A stretch of 32,499 nt of DNA from Bacteroidales bacterium (GCA_017450165.1 JAFSWO010000095.1:1-32499); one strand, 5' to 3'. Positions 1 through 9,580 are shown, numbered from the stretch's first letter. Program-made: numbers and translations. The notes: a model not told the origin generated them from the sequence alone.

Positions 1-2
1 AC

Positions 3-92
3 AACAAGGCATCCGTCAAGGACGCGATCGCCGCTGTCGACAAAGAGGCCAAGGTGATTACCTTCTGCCGCTTCTCCCTGACCGACGACTAA
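3..92 (+). CDS. C-terminal end of an unidentified protein
   Basis: An open frame enters from the left edge and stops at TAA 90-92. It gives about 29 residues ending in CRFSLTDD. The protein family cannot be recognised from so little. The frame is immediately followed by a strong terminator, which supports it being the real end of a gene. The short amphipathic tail could be the last strand of an ACT-like or similar domain, but this is only a guess. Confidence 0.5.
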   Translation, partial: NKASVKDAIAAVDKEAKVITFCRFSLTDD

Positions 93-113
93 AAATATCG
101 GATTCCAGGCTTT

Positions 114-146
114 AAGTGCACTTCGTTCGCGAGGTGCACTTTTTTT
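114..146 (+). terminator. Rho-independent terminator before kbl
   Basis: AAGTGCAC (114-121) pairs with GTGCACTT (134-141). The stem continues inward as T-TCG/CGA-G with one T-G wobble, around a TTCG loop. A run of T follows at 140-146. It ends the upstream gene, and its T-run merges into the kbl promoter region. Confidence 0.85.
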
Positions 147-147
147 G

Positions 148-155
148 TATATTTG
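148..155 (+). promoter_or_regulatory. Bacteroidota -7 box for kbl
   Basis: TATATTTG matches TAnnTTTG exactly. No good TTTG element is visible 19-21 bp upstream because that stretch is the terminator stem. The predicted start point lies near 158, giving a leader of about 30 nt before the kbl ATG. Confidence 0.5.
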
Positions 156-189
156 TAGGTTCATTGAAACGACAAACACTTATCATACT

Positions 190-1380
190 ATGTACAAGAC
201 ATTTCAACAATACCTCGAGACCGAGCTGCAGTCCATCAAGGATGCAGGCCTCTACAAGAATGAGCGCGTAATCACCTCTCCGCAGAAAGCCGACATTACG
301 GTGGCCGGCGGTCAGCAGGTGCTGAACTTCTGTGCCAACAACTACCTGGGTCTGGCCAACAACCCGCAGCTGATCATGGCTGCCAAAGAGGCGCTTGACA
401 CTCACGGCTACGGCATGGCATCCGTCCGCTTCATCTGCGGTACCGGTGACCTGCAGAAGAAGCTGGAGGCCAAGATTGCCGAGTTCTTCGGAACTGAGGA
501 TACGATTCTCTACTCCTCCTGCTTCGACGCCAACGGCGGCGTGTTTGAACCGCTGCTCGACGAGAAGGACGCCATCATCTCCGATGCCCTGAACCACGCT
601 TCCATCATCGACGGCGTGCGTCTCTGCAAGGCACAGCGCTATCGCTACGCCAACGGAAACATGGAGGAACTCGAGAACTGCCTCAAGACCGCACAGGCTC
701 AGCGCCACCGCTTGATCGTGACCGACGGCGTCTTCTCCATGGACGGCAATGTCTGCCCGCTGGACAAGATGTCCGAACTCGCCAACAAGGACGATGCGAT
801 GGTGATGGTGGACGAGTCGCACTCGGCCGGCGTCGTGGGACGCACGGGTCGCGGTGTCACCGAACTCTACGACCTCCGCGGCAAGATAGAGATTCTGACC
901 GGCACCCTGGGCAAGGCCTTCGGTGGCGCGATCGGTGGTTTCACCACGGGTCGCAAGGAGATTATCGCCATGCTGCGTCAGCGCTCCCGCCCGTATCTCT
1001 TCTCGAACTCCCTCCCGCCGATGGTGGCCGCTGCCGGCATCAAGATGTTCGACATGATGAGCGAAACCAATACGCTGCAGGACAAGCTTCACAGCAATAC
1101 GGACTACTTCGTGGCCCGCATGAAGGCTGCCGGTTTCGACATCAAACCCACCCAGAGCGCCATCTGCGCCGTGATGCTCTACGACGCAAAACTCTCCCAG
1201 GATTTTGCCGCACGGCTCCAGGAAGAGGGTATCTATGTTACGGGTTTCTATTACCCCGTGGTGCCTAAGGGACAGGCCCGCATCCGCGTGCAGGTCTCCG
1301 CAGGACACGAAGTGGAACATTTGGACAAGTGTATCGCCGCCTTTACCAAGATCGGTAAGGAACTGGGCGTAATCAAATAA
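190..1380 (+). CDS. kbl: Glycine C-acetyltransferase (2-amino-3-ketobutyrate CoA ligase)
   Basis: This is a PLP-dependent alpha-oxoamine synthase. It joins glycine and acetyl-CoA to 2-amino-3-ketobutyrate, or runs the reverse thiolytic step in threonine degradation, in the cytoplasm. The protein has 396 residues, close to the usual ~397. Visible features are NNYLGLANNP near the N-terminus, the substrate-binding VRFICGT, the DESHS motif with the PLP-ring Asp, and the Schiff-base lysine Lys242 in TGTLGKAFGG. The ATG at 190 is chosen over an in-frame upstream GTA at 145, which lies inside the promoter. The partner threonine dehydrogenase gene is not in view. A fimbrillin-like gene follows after 16 bp with no terminator, so read-through is possible although the functions are unrelated. 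Confidence 0.96.
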   Translation: MYKTFQQYLETELQSIKDAGLYKNERVITSPQKADITVAGGQQVLNFCANNYLGLANNPQLIMAAKEALDTHGYGMASVRFICGTGDLQKKLEAKIAEFFGTEDTILYSSCFDANGGVFEPLLDEKDAIISDALNHASIIDGVRLCKAQRYRYANGNMEELENCLKTAQAQRHRLIVTDGVFSMDGNVCPLDKMSELANKDDAMVMVDESHSAGVVGRTGRGVTELYDLRGKIEILTGTLGKAFGGAIGGFTTGRKEIIAMLRQRSRPYLFSNSLPPMVAAAGIKMFDMMSETNTLQDKLHSNTDYFVARMKAAGFDIKPTQSAICAVMLYDAKLSQDFAARLQEEGIYVTGFYYPVVPKGQARIRVQVSAGHEVEHLDKCIAAFTKIGKELGVIK

Positions 1381-1396
1381 ATCGATTCCAACGTTT

Positions 1397-2539
1397 ATGA
1401 AAAAGACATTAATCGCTTTTGCACTCGCTGCGGTGATCCTCTTGCCGCAGGCCTGCAATTCCGATGGCGGTGAGGACTGTGTATACACGGCCCATACCGA
1501 GAAACTGGCTACCGGCAAGACGACGGATATCACCCGCGCCGCTACGGAGCAATGGTCCGAAGTCAACTGGTCTGCCGGCGACAAGATTAAAGTATTCAAG
1601 GCCTCTGAGATAAAGGCCAAGGAGAGTCAGGGTGTGGACTTTACGCTGACCGGTTCGGCCGGTACTCCGTCGGCACAGTTTACGGCTGCCGGCACGGGTT
1701 CCTACAACAAGGCCAAGTCGTATCTCATCTTCCCGGCTGCCCTCGTGAAAGGTCACGAAGGTACGCTGGTGACGCTGGATCTGCCCGCAACCCAGAAGTA
1801 TGTGCCCGACAGCTTCTCCACGGAGTCTTTTGCCGCAGTGGCAGTTGGCTCCAGCAAGGAGGAGGTCGGCTTTGTGAACCTCTGCGGTCTGCTGGTCGTC
1901 AAGATCAAGAGCGATTCGCCTGTTTCCATCGCCTCCCTTACCCTGGAGGCTGTAGGCAACGAATCGCTTTGCGGCGAGGGTACGGTGGAGTTGGCCTACA
2001 AGGAAGACGAGAAGCCCGCCCTCAAGATGAATAAGCCCGAATCGGATGCAACCAAGAAGGTGACCCTGATTTGCGATCCCGTCGTTGAGCTGGGTGCCGA
2101 CGCTACGGCGTTTTGCTTCACCCTGCCGACCGGCGTTTTGGCCAAGGGCTTTAACCTCTATGTGAACGACAACCTCTATGGTCAGATGCAGCTGCTCGGT
2201 ACGGCCGGTAAGAATACGATCTTGCGTTCCACCAGCCGCGTCGCCAACAGCAGCTTCAACTACTCCATCAACGCCATCAATCCGGAAACCACGCTTCACG
2301 GAATGGCCATCGCCTATGAAAGTGCGGGTTCCGTGGTAGTTCCTCAGGTGACCGGCACCAACAACGGATGGAAGATATACTGGGGCGACGGTTCCTCCGA
2401 CGACTACTCGCCGCTGATTACCCACACCTACGCCGACCCGTCCGACAAGATTGCGGTCTTCTACGGCTTTGCCGGCGCAGACCAGATCGTTCTCAGTACC
2501 CTCAGCGGCGTTTCCACCGTCTATGTCAACTCTCTATAA
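1397..2539 (+). CDS. Fimbrillin-like surface lipoprotein
   Basis: The 380-residue protein has a signal peptide ending LPQAC, with lipid-accepting Cys20. The following NSDGGED is acidic, as expected of the Bacteroidota surface lipoprotein export signal. The segment WSAGDKIKVF, then alternating strands and repeated LPTG/GDxI-like elements, fit the fimbrillin (Mfa-like) family of beta-sandwich adhesin subunits. A C-terminal stretch with WKIYWGDGSSDDYSP and THTY resembles a PKD-type strand pair. It is followed after 12 bp by a C10 protease gene, so the two are probably co-transcribed. The family call rests on pattern and signal peptide only. The role is probably cell-surface adhesion or assembly; the partner is unknown. 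Confidence 0.7.
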   Translation: MKKTLIAFALAAVILLPQACNSDGGEDCVYTAHTEKLATGKTTDITRAATEQWSEVNWSAGDKIKVFKASEIKAKESQGVDFTLTGSAGTPSAQFTAAGTGSYNKAKSYLIFPAALVKGHEGTLVTLDLPATQKYVPDSFSTESFAAVAVGSSKEEVGFVNLCGLLVVKIKSDSPVSIASLTLEAVGNESLCGEGTVELAYKEDEKPALKMNKPESDATKKVTLICDPVVELGADATAFCFTLPTGVLAKGFNLYVNDNLYGQMQLLGTAGKNTILRSTSRVANSSFNYSINAINPETTLHGMAIAYESAGSVVVPQVTGTNNGWKIYWGDGSSDDYSPLITHTYADPSDKIAVFYGFAGADQIVLSTLSGVSTVYVNSL

Positions 2540-2551
2540 CGGACTGATACC

Positions 2552-4330
2552 ATGAAAAAGATTGCATTGCTTCTCTTATTGATTGTTCTGCCGCTCGAAC
2601 TGCTGGCAGATACGGTATCGCTCCGTCGCGCCAGCGCTCTGGCGGAGACCTTCATGGCAACGGACGGTACCCGTGCCGGCGGCCTTACGCTGGCTTATTC
2701 CTATGATACCAACGGAAACCTGATGGGCGGCACCCGCGCGTCCGGTGATCCGGCTATCTACGTTTTCAACCGTCCCGGCGGCGGTTTCGTCCTCATTTCG
2801 GGCGAAGATTCCTTCATGCCGATTCTCGGTTATTCCTATACCGGAGCGTTCCGCGACGATGCCACCATGCCGGATAACCTCCGTGCCTGGATCGGTGAAA
2901 TGACCGCCTCCATCAATGACCTGCGTGCCGAGCATGCCCAGGCCAGCGGCAAGATTGCCGGACAGTGGAGCCAGTATGAATCGCCCACCCGCGCCGGCAG
3001 CATCAAGCGCGCCGCTCCTGTGGTCCAGTATACCACGGCCGAATGGTCGCAAAGCGAACCCTACAACTACTTCTGCCCTGAAATAGGCGGCCAGAAGGCC
3101 GTGACGGGCTGCGTGGCGACCTCCATCGGTATTCTGATGTATTACTATAAGTTCCCCAACCGCTCCAAACTCAACTTCCCGGTCTCTTCCGGTGAGGGTT
3201 ATGTCATTCCGTCCCGCGAGGCCAACTATGATTACCAGTGGAACAAGATGAAAATGACCTATACCTCTGGATCATACACGCAGGAGGAGGCGGAGGCTTG
3301 TGCACGGCTTCTGGCGGATATCGGCCAGATCGGTAACCTCTCTTACGGCGTCAACAGTACCGGCGGTGCCACCAAGGAGGTGCTGGGCCTGATGGCCGAC
3401 TATTACGGCTACGATAAAGGCATGTGCAACGTTTCGCGTTATTACTACACGGATGACGAGTGGATTGCCAAGCTGAAGGCGGAATTGAACCTCCGTCCGA
3501 TGAGCTATACGGGTCGTTCCTCCACCGGCGGACACGCCTTCGTGGCAGACGGTTATGACGTGAACGACTACATCCACATCAACTGGGGTTGGAACGGCAG
3601 CAGCAATGGTTATTACACGATCAACGCGCTGGGTAAATACACGAATTCCCATGCCGCAACCTTCGGGTTCCATCCCGATGCGGGCGGTACGTATATCCCC
3701 GTCTATTCCTTCTACTATGGTTCAACCAGCGCCGGCGTAGCGTACAAGGGCCTGGAAATGGTCTCTGCGGCTATTACGCCGAACAAGGCCTTCACCATCA
3801 AGGTGGGCGGTGTCCTCAACCACGGATATAGCACCCACACCGCAGAAATCGGCATCGCGCACTGCCGCAAGGATGGCACGATCAAGCGGATGGTCAACCT
3901 CACCTCGATGGATGTCAGTTCGCTGGATCCCGGCTATTGGCGCGGATTCGAGCGGGTCAACTGCAAGATTACCGACCCCATTGAGGAGGGTGACGTGCTT
4001 CGCGCCTTCTTCCGTGCAGACGGCAACTCGTGGCAGAAGCTTTATTGTGAAAGCAACGCCGGCATTACGGAAGCGATCCGTATCGAAGATGTCATGTCGG
4101 TTGAGGCGGCTTCCAGCCTGGTTTACGACAGGGCTTCGCAGACACTGACCATCAACACCAAGACGGGCGTTCAGATAACCGTATCGGCCGCATCCGGCGC
4201 TTCGACGGCGGATTTTGTCACCATCAGTACCAACAAGGTGGTGATCAACCTGGCGCAGACCCCGTCCGACACTTATACCGTGTCGATGGTCACTTCCGCC
4301 GAGTCAAAGGTTTTCAAGATTGTCCGTTAG
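2552..4330 (+). CDS. C10 family cysteine protease (streptopain-like) with Spi-type prodomain
   Basis: This is a secreted 592-residue papain-like protease precursor. Residues 1-19 form a signal peptide. Residues about 20-135 match a Spi-like inhibitory prodomain (YVFNRPGGGFVLISGEDSF). The catalytic domain has Cys187 in TGCVATS and His328 in GGHAFVADGY, followed by HINWGWNG, which carries the conserved Trp near the active site. A C-terminal region of ~200 residues is beta-rich and ends in a strand-turn-strand resembling the tail domains of Bacteroidota secreted proteins. Relatives include streptococcal SpeB and Bacteroides fragilis Bfp proteases. It lies 12 bp after the fimbrillin-like gene. 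One possibility is that it processes surface proteins such as its neighbour, but this is inference. Its stop overlaps the stop of the convergent nucleoside kinase gene. Confidence 0.92.
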   Translation: MKKIALLLLLIVLPLELLADTVSLRRASALAETFMATDGTRAGGLTLAYSYDTNGNLMGGTRASGDPAIYVFNRPGGGFVLISGEDSFMPILGYSYTGAFRDDATMPDNLRAWIGEMTASINDLRAEHAQASGKIAGQWSQYESPTRAGSIKRAAPVVQYTTAEWSQSEPYNYFCPEIGGQKAVTGCVATSIGILMYYYKFPNRSKLNFPVSSGEGYVIPSREANYDYQWNKMKMTYTSGSYTQEEAEACARLLADIGQIGNLSYGVNSTGGATKEVLGLMADYYGYDKGMCNVSRYYYTDDEWIAKLKAELNLRPMSYTGRSSTGGHAFVADGYDVNDYIHINWGWNGSSNGYYTINALGKYTNSHAATFGFHPDAGGTYIPVYSFYYGSTSAGVAYKGLEMVSAAITPNKAFTIKVGGVLNHGYSTHTAEIGIAHCRKDGTIKRMVNLTSMDVSSLDPGYWRGFERVNCKITDPIEEGDVLRAFFRADGNSWQKLYCESNAGITEAIRIEDVMSVEAASSLVYDRASQTLTINTKTGVQITVSAASGASTADFVTISTNKVVINLAQTPSDTYTVSMVTSAESKVFKIVR

Positions 4331-5304
4331 TAGCGGAAACTGGAGCCCCCAATAAACTCACGCAAGATGGAGGTCGGCGGAATACAGCCGGCCTCCTCTG
4401 GTGTAAGGGCGGCTACTTTGGTCAGGATGAAGTCGAGCAGGCGCTGGGCTTCGTCGTAGGCCGGTGAGCGGTGCGGCACGCTGCGCAGCAGGTTCTCCGC
4501 ATAGCTCTTGAAGAGCGGCAGCTCGTAGATGAGGGACGAATCGAATTTCATATCCGCCAGATCCATGAAGGGGACGATATTCTTCTCTTCTCCCGCACGG
4601 ACGCTGGGCCAGCGGAGAATGGTATCCGCCGGGCCGTTGCCCCGGAACTGGTTGTCGCGCACCATGCGGCGCAGCAGCCGGGTGTCATAGACGGAATCGT
4701 TGGGTTTGCGGATGGTGAGCGACCGCAGCACGGAGGCGTAGATGCTGAATTTGTTCTCCGGTGCGATCTCGGGGGTCAGCCCCGGGTTCAGTCCGTGGAT
4801 ACCCTCCATCACGATGATGCTGCCGGGGGTCATCTGCACCCTCTTTCCGCGGAAGACCCGCTCGCCGAGCACGAAGTCGTAGTCGGGAATCTCCACCTCC
4901 TCACCGGCAAACAGTTGGCGCAGCTGGCGGTTGAGGAAGGGAACATCCAGCGCTTCCAGACATTCGAAATCATATTCTCCCTTTTCGTCGCGCGGAGTAT
5001 CCTTGCGGTTCTTGAAATAGTTGTCCATCGCAATGACGATAGGGGTGATGCCGATGGAGGCCAGGTGCAGGGCGAGCCGCTTGGAAGTAGTGGTCTTGCC
5101 GCTGCTCGAGGGGCCGGCAATCAGACAGAGCTTGGCATCCACCCGCCGGGCGATTTCGTCGGCGATAATGGTGAACTGCCGGGCGTGCATCACCTCGGAC
5201 AACTGGATAAGGCGGGGGCCGAAACCAGCGATCAGCGCATCGTTGAGTGCGCCGACCGTATTCTCATTGATGGCCCGCTGCCAGATTTTTTCGTCTCTTA
5301 CCAT
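4327..5304 (-). CDS. Nucleoside (uridine-type) kinase, short form lacking the TGS/SAD half
   Basis: This is a 325-residue P-loop kinase of the uridine kinase/phosphoribulokinase superfamily. The Walker A motif is GPSSSGKT (residues 64-71), followed by DNYFKNR, EGIHGLNP and RWPSVRAGEE. The C-terminus PPTSILREFIGGSSFRY is typical of the Bacteroidota enzyme. As I recall, that family usually has ~550 residues, with TGS and ThrRS-SAD-like domains before the kinase. Here the protein begins at the linker (NVGALNDA-like region), so the N-terminal half is absent. The ATG overlaps the end of uvrA by 7 nt (5298-5304), so the short start is set by translational coupling. Substrate specificity cannot be read from sequence. 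Confidence 0.88.
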   Translation of the reverse strand: MVRDEKIWQRAINENTVGALNDALIAGFGPRLIQLSEVMHARQFTIIADEIARRVDAKLCLIAGPSSSGKTTTSKRLALHLASIGITPIVIAMDNYFKNRKDTPRDEKGEYDFECLEALDVPFLNRQLRQLFAGEEVEIPDYDFVLGERVFRGKRVQMTPGSIIVMEGIHGLNPGLTPEIAPENKFSIYASVLRSLTIRKPNDSVYDTRLLRRMVRDNQFRGNGPADTILRWPSVRAGEEKNIVPFMDLADMKFDSSLIYELPLFKSYAENLLRSVPHRSPAYDEAQRLLDFILTKVAALTPEEAGCIPPTSILREFIGGSSFRY

Positions 5305-8111
5305 TTCAGTATGTTTTTCAAATATTTACCTGTGTATGAAGCGGGGCAGGCAGCCACCTGCTCCGGCGTCCCTTCTGCAACAATCATACCGCCTCCCGCG
5401 CCACCTTCGGGCCCGAGATCCACCAGATAATCCACCGATTTGAGAATATCCGGATTGTGCTCGATGATGACCACCGTGTTGCCGCGCTCCACCAGCTGTC
5501 CCAACACCTCCAGCAGCACCTTGATATCCTCAAAGTGAAGGCCGGTGGTGGGTTCGTCCAGAATGTAGAGCGTGTTGCCCGTCTCTTTGCGCGCGAGTTC
5601 GGCCGACAGCTTCAGCCGCTGGCTCTCTCCGCCGCTGAGCGAGGTCGACTGCTGGCCCAGCGTGAGATAGCCGAGTCCCACATCGGCCATGGTCTGCAGC
5701 TTGCCGGCAATCCACGGCACAGCCTTGAAGAACTCCAGCGCCTGCGTGACGCTCATCTCCAGCACGTCGCTGATGTTCTTGCCCTTGTAACGGACCGCCA
5801 GCGTATCGGGCTTGTAGCGCTTTCCGCCACACTCCTTGCAGGTGACATAGGCCGGCGGCAGGAAGTGCATCTCGATGGTCTGGATGCCAGCGCCCTTGCA
5901 GGCTTCGCACCGGCCGCCCTTGATATTGAAGGAGAAGCGGCCCGGCCCGAATCCGCGCACCTTGGCATCCGGGGTCTCGGCAAAGAGATTGCGGATGTCC
6001 GCGAAGGCGTTGGTATAGGTGGCCGGATTGCTGCGAGGCGTCTTGCCGATAGGGCTTTGGTCAATCACGATCACCTTGTCGATATGTGCGAGTCCCACGA
6101 TGCGGTCGTAGGGGAGCGGTTTGACTTTGGAACGATAGAAATGGGCCTCGAGGGCGGGCAGCAGGGTCTCCGTGATGAGTGAACTCTTCCCGCTGCCGCT
6201 CACGCCGCTGATGCCGATGAGTTTGCCCAGCGGCAGGCGGAGGGTGACGTTTTGCAGGTTGTTGCCGCGCGCCCCTTCCAGCGTGAGGAAAAGTCCGTTA
6301 CCCGTTCGCCGTACCGCAGGAACGGGAATGCGCTTGCGATCCAACAGATAGTCTATCGTGAGGCTCTCCTTCGTGGCCTTGTCCATGTCGGCCGGCGTGC
6401 CGTTGTAGAGCAGTTCTCCGCCCTTTTCGCCCGCGCCGGGCCCGAGGTCCACCAGCCAGTCGGCCGCGAGCATCATGTCGCGGTCATGCTCCACCACCAT
6501 CACCGAGTTCCCCTCGTCGCGCAGATTCTTGAGCGATGCAATCAGTTTGTTCTCGTCCCGCTGGTGCAGGCCGATACTCGGTTCGTCCAGAATGTAGAGC
6601 ACCCCCACGAGTTTCGAACCGATCTGGGTGGCGAGGCGGATGCGCTGGCTCTCCCCGCCGCTGAGGGTGCGGGTGCTGCGGTTCAGGCTCAGGTACTCCA
6701 ATCCCACATCGATCAGGAACTTGATGCGGTCCTTGAGCTCCTTGAGGATATCGTTGGCAATGAGTCGCTGCCGCTCGGAGAGATGGTCGGGCAGCGAGCA
6801 GACCCAGTCGTAGAGACGGTCCATGGTGAGCGCCGCCACCTCGGCGATGTTCTTGTCGGCCAGCTTGAAGTAGAGGGCCTCCTTGCGGAGCCGGGTGCCG
6901 CCGCATTCGGGGCAGACGGTCTCCTCTATGTAGAGTTCTTTCTTGTCGCGTTCCCGCTCGCTCTCGTCGCCGTGCAGTTTGATCATCTGGATGATGCCGC
7001 CAAAGGAATCCATCTGCTGTTCCGCCCCCTGGCCAATCCGCAGCAGTTCGTCAGAACCGTAAAGAATATGCGTCAGAGCCTCTTCAGGAATGGTTTCGAT
7101 GGGGTCGTGGAGCGAGAATCCGTGCTTGTCGGCAATCGCCTCCAGAAACTGGAAGACCTGGGTCTCGCGCAGCTTCTTGATGAAGGGGATACCGCCCTCT
7201 GCAATGGATTTGCGGGGGTCGGGGATGATGCGGCTCATATCCACGCTGGCCACCGTGCCGAGTCCGTGGCAATGCGGGCATGCTCCCTGCGGGGAATTGA
7301 ACGAGAAGGTGTGCGGCGCCGGGCTGTCGAGCGAGAAACCGGTATCCGCACAGACAAAGTTGCGACTGTAGTGATGCACCGTGCCGGTATCGGCCTCAAG
7401 CACCATCAGCGAGCCCTTGCCCTGCGACATGGCAGTGACCACCGATTCGCGGATGCGCTTGCGGTCGTCCGGGGAGGGGACCAACTTGTCCACCACCAGT
7501 TCGATAAAGTGAATCTTGTAACGGTCCACCGTGCCCACATCGCCGATATAGTGGATTTCGCCGTCCACACGGACCTGGTTATAGCCCCTGCGGACGAGCT
7601 GTTCAAAGAGTTCCTTGTAGTGGCCCTTGCGCCCCTTGACGAGCGGTGCGAGCAGCAGCAGGCGCTTTCCCCGATAACGCTCGAGGATCAGGTCCACGAT
7701 CTGCTCGTCGCTGTAGCGGATCATCTCCTTGCCGGTCTCCGGCGAATAGGCGGTAGCCGCGCGGGCAAATAGCAGGCGGAAAAAGTCGTAAATTTCGGTG
7801 ATGGTGCCCACGGTGGAGCGGGGGTTGCGTCCGATGGTTTTCTGTTCGATGGCAATGATCGGACTGAGCCCCTTGATATCGTCGACCTGCGGCCGCTCAA
7901 GGATGCCCATAAATTGTCGCGCATAGGCGGAGAGGGTCTCCATATAGCGGCGCTGGCCCTCCGCATAGAGGGTATCGAAAGCCAGCGAGGATTTGCCGCT
8001 GCCCGAGAGTCCGGTGACGACCACCAGCTTGCCCCGGGGTATCTCGAGGTCAATGTTTTTCAGGTTGTGGCTCCGCGCGCCGCGAATAACGATCTGGTCC
8101 TGTCCGTTCAT
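5298..8111 (-). CDS. uvrA: Excinuclease ABC subunit A
   Basis: UvrA is the damage-recognition ATPase of nucleotide excision repair. It acts as a dimer and loads UvrB on DNA. The protein has 937 residues, a normal length. The first ATPase has Walker [10 protein letters not shown] near residue 33, the signature [14 protein letters not shown] and Walker [12 protein letters not shown]. The second ATPase has [21 protein letters not shown] and [11 protein letters not shown]. Zinc-finger Cys pairs are visible as [14 protein letters not shown], and CEACKGAG...CKECGG. Its ATG overlaps the stop of the upstream hydrolase gene (ATGA), and its end overlaps the start of the downstream kinase. Confidence 0.98.
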   Translation of the reverse strand: MNGQDQIVIRGARSHNLKNIDLEIPRGKLVVVTGLSGSGKSSLAFDTLYAEGQRRYMETLSAYARQFMGILERPQVDDIKGLSPIIAIEQKTIGRNPRSTVGTITEIYDFFRLLFARAATAYSPETGKEMIRYSDEQIVDLILERYRGKRLLLLAPLVKGRKGHYKELFEQLVRRGYNQVRVDGEIHYIGDVGTVDRYKIHFIELVVDKLVPSPDDRKRIRESVVTAMSQGKGSLMVLEADTGTVHHYSRNFVCADTGFSLDSPAPHTFSFNSPQGACPHCHGLGTVASVDMSRIIPDPRKSIAEGGIPFIKKLRETQVFQFLEAIADKHGFSLHDPIETIPEEALTHILYGSDELLRIGQGAEQQMDSFGGIIQMIKLHGDESERERDKKELYIEETVCPECGGTRLRKEALYFKLADKNIAEVAALTMDRLYDWVCSLPDHLSERQRLIANDILKELKDRIKFLIDVGLEYLSLNRSTRTLSGGESQRIRLATQIGSKLVGVLYILDEPSIGLHQRDENKLIASLKNLRDEGNSVMVVEHDRDMMLAADWLVDLGPGAGEKGGELLYNGTPADMDKATKESLTIDYLLDRKRIPVPAVRRTGNGLFLTLEGARGNNLQNVTLRLPLGKLIGISGVSGSGKSSLITETLLPALEAHFYRSKVKPLPYDRIVGLAHIDKVIVIDQSPIGKTPRSNPATYTNAFADIRNLFAETPDAKVRGFGPGRFSFNIKGGRCEACKGAGIQTIEMHFLPPAYVTCKECGGKRYKPDTLAVRYKGKNISDVLEMSVTQALEFFKAVPWIAGKLQTMADVGLGYLTLGQQSTSLSGGESQRLKLSAELARKETGNTLYILDEPTTGLHFEDIKVLLEVLGQLVERGNTVVIIEHNPDILKSVDYLVDLGPEGGAGGGMIVAEGTPEQVAACPASYTGKYLKNILKW

Positions 8112-8761
8112 CTGCGCTGGCGGTTTTCCGGGAAGAAGGGATTGATCCGGTGCTCCTCACCGATAGTGGTGGGATAGCCGTGGCCCGGATAGACATTGGT
8201 TTCATCCGGCAGCTGCGCGAGCCGGTCGATGCTCTGCAGCAAGGTCTGGAAGTTGCCCTTGGGATGGTCCGTGCGGCCCACGCTGCCCTGGAAGAGGGTG
8301 TCGCCGCTGAAGAGCAGCTTCTCCGCCGCGTTGTAGAAACAGATGCACCCCTCGGTGTGGCCCGGTGTGTGGAGCACGTTGAGCGAGCACGCCCCGAAGG
8401 TGACGTTATCCCCTTCAGCCAGATACTCAAACGTTCCCGTATAGGGGGTGAAATCCAGCTCGAGCGCGGCGGAAAACATCCCGGCAATCTGCACCTGATA
8501 GAGGTCGTCCTTGTGGATCATCACCGGCACGTTCCATACCTCCCCGGCGAAAGCGAGCCCGAAGATATGGTCGAAGTGGCCGTGGGTGAGCAGGATCCGG
8601 ACGGGATGAAGCTTCTCTTCCGTCACGAACCGTTCCAGACGGCTGAACTCGCCCCGGTCGTAGCAGCCGGGATCCAGGATGACGCACTCTCGCGACGCCT
8701 CGTCCCAGACAATGTAGCAGCACTCACGCAACGGATTGAAATATAGGGTTTTAATCTTCAT
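8108..8761 (-). CDS. Metallo-beta-lactamase-fold hydrolase (glyoxalase II-like)
   Basis: This 217-residue cytoplasmic metallohydrolase has the metal-binding motif HGHFDH (THGHFDH at residues 59-65). It also has the later ligands [15 protein letters not shown] and YPGHGYPT, which match the hydroxyacylglutathione hydrolase-like branch. The start is set at [10 protein letters not shown] (8761), because a longer frame to 8809 would run through the promoter. It heads the uvrA operon and overlaps uvrA by 4 nt. The substrate is unknown. Members of this family hydrolyse thioesters, but many have other substrates. Confidence 0.92.
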   Translation of the reverse strand: MKIKTLYFNPLRECCYIVWDEASRECVILDPGCYDRGEFSRLERFVTEEKLHPVRILLTHGHFDHIFGLAFAGEVWNVPVMIHKDDLYQVQIAGMFSAALELDFTPYTGTFEYLAEGDNVTFGACSLNVLHTPGHTEGCICFYNAAEKLLFSGDTLFQGSVGRTDHPKGNFQTLLQSIDRLAQLPDETNVYPGHGYPTTIGEEHRINPFFPENRQRR

Positions 8762-8798
8762 CTGACGATAGAATGCGCCGTCCAGGCCAACATTTTTA

Positions 8799-8806
8799 CA
8801 AAAGTA
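8799..8806 (-). promoter_or_regulatory. -7 box for the hydrolase-uvrA-kinase operon
   Basis: The minus strand reads TACTTTTG, an exact TAnnTTTG match about 37 nt before the ATG at 8761. The -33 element is not clear. It lies back to back with the plus-strand box at 8820-8827 in a 92-bp divergent gap. Confidence 0.6.
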
Positions 8807-8819
8807 CAAACACTTTTTG

Positions 8820-8827
8820 TATTTTTG
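8820..8827 (+). promoter_or_regulatory. -7 box for the deoxynucleoside kinase gene
   Basis: TATTTTTG matches TAnnTTTG. A TTTA at 8795-8798 sits 21 bp upstream as a weak -33. The leader to the ATG at 8854 would be about 23 nt. Confidence 0.6.
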
Positions 8828-8853
8828 TTACGATAAATCTAAAACAACCCGTT

Positions 8854-9468
8854 ATGCACATCGCGATAGCCGGCAATATCGGCAGCGGCAAAACCACGCT
8901 GACCAAGATGCTCGTCGAGCATTTCAAATGGACTCCCAAATTCGAATCGGTCGATTACAACCCCTATCTTGCCGACTTCTACAACGATATGGAACGCTGG
9001 TCGTTCAATATCCAGATTTACTTCCTCAACAAACGCTTCCTGGATGTGGTGGAAATCCGCAAGAGCGACAAGATCATCGTTCAGGACCGCAGTATCTACG
9101 AGGATGCCTGCATCTTCGCGCCGAACCTGCATGACATGGGCCTGATGTCCAGCCGTGACTTCGACAATTACCAGTCGCTTTTCTCGCTGATGGTATCGCT
9201 GGTACAGGCGCCGGACCTGCTGATTTATCTGCGTTCCTCCATCCCGAACCTCGTGGCCAACATTCAGAAGCGAGGCCGCGAATATGAAAGCAGCATCCGT
9301 CTGGACTATCTCAAGGGTCTCAACGAACGCTACGACAAGTGGATTGACAGCTATTCGGACGGCAAACTCCTGATCATCGACGTCGACAACCTTCGCTTCC
9401 AGGAAAACCCGGATGATTTCGCAAAAGTCTGCGATCTGATTGAGGCTCAGCTGAACGGTTTGTTCTAG
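8854..9468 (+). CDS. Deoxynucleoside kinase (dCK/dGK family)
   Basis: This 204-residue enzyme phosphorylates deoxynucleosides for dNTP salvage in the cytoplasm. The P-loop is GNIGSGKT (residues 7-14). The catalytic and sugar-binding motif is QDRSIYED, and the arginine-rich LID is RGREYE. The length is typical of the Bacteroidota/Gram-positive family. The start is placed at MHIAIAGN because the P-loop must lie at the extreme N-terminus and the promoter box lies upstream; the longer frame to 8773 is rejected. Two hairpins follow the stop. Whether the substrate is dA, dG or dC cannot be read from sequence. Confidence 0.94.
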   Translation: MHIAIAGNIGSGKTTLTKMLVEHFKWTPKFESVDYNPYLADFYNDMERWSFNIQIYFLNKRFLDVVEIRKSDKIIVQDRSIYEDACIFAPNLHDMGLMSSRDFDNYQSLFSLMVSLVQAPDLLIYLRSSIPNLVANIQKRGREYESSIRLDYLKGLNERYDKWIDSYSDGKLLIIDVDNLRFQENPDDFAKVCDLIEAQLNGLF

Positions 9469-9476
9469 CATTTATC

Positions 9477-9543
9477 CGATTTTCCATCGTTTTTTTGGAA
9501 ATCGATTAATCTTCGCCCCGGACCTCTCCGGGGCTTGTTTTTT
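9477..9543 (+). terminator. Terminator after the deoxynucleoside kinase gene
   Basis: The main hairpin is GCCCCGGA (9515-9522), loop CCTC, TCCGGGGC (9527-9534), followed by TTGTTTTTT. An extra upstream hairpin lies at 9477-9504, with CGATTTTCCA paired to TGGAAATCG through one bulged T. Confidence 0.88.
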
Positions 9544-9580
9544 CTGCCATTGGCGGCTACCTTGGCCGGAAAAAACGTTT

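Noticed and set aside
112-1620. Long open frames antisense to kbl, uvrA, the sensor kinase and the TPR gene
   Set aside because: They are mirror frames caused by high-GC codon bias; the sense strands carry unmistakable family motifs.
7481-7505. Further CCACCAC strings resembling half of the 25713-25733 dyad
   Set aside because: They lie inside uvrA coding sequence without the second arm, as expected by chance in GC-rich DNA.
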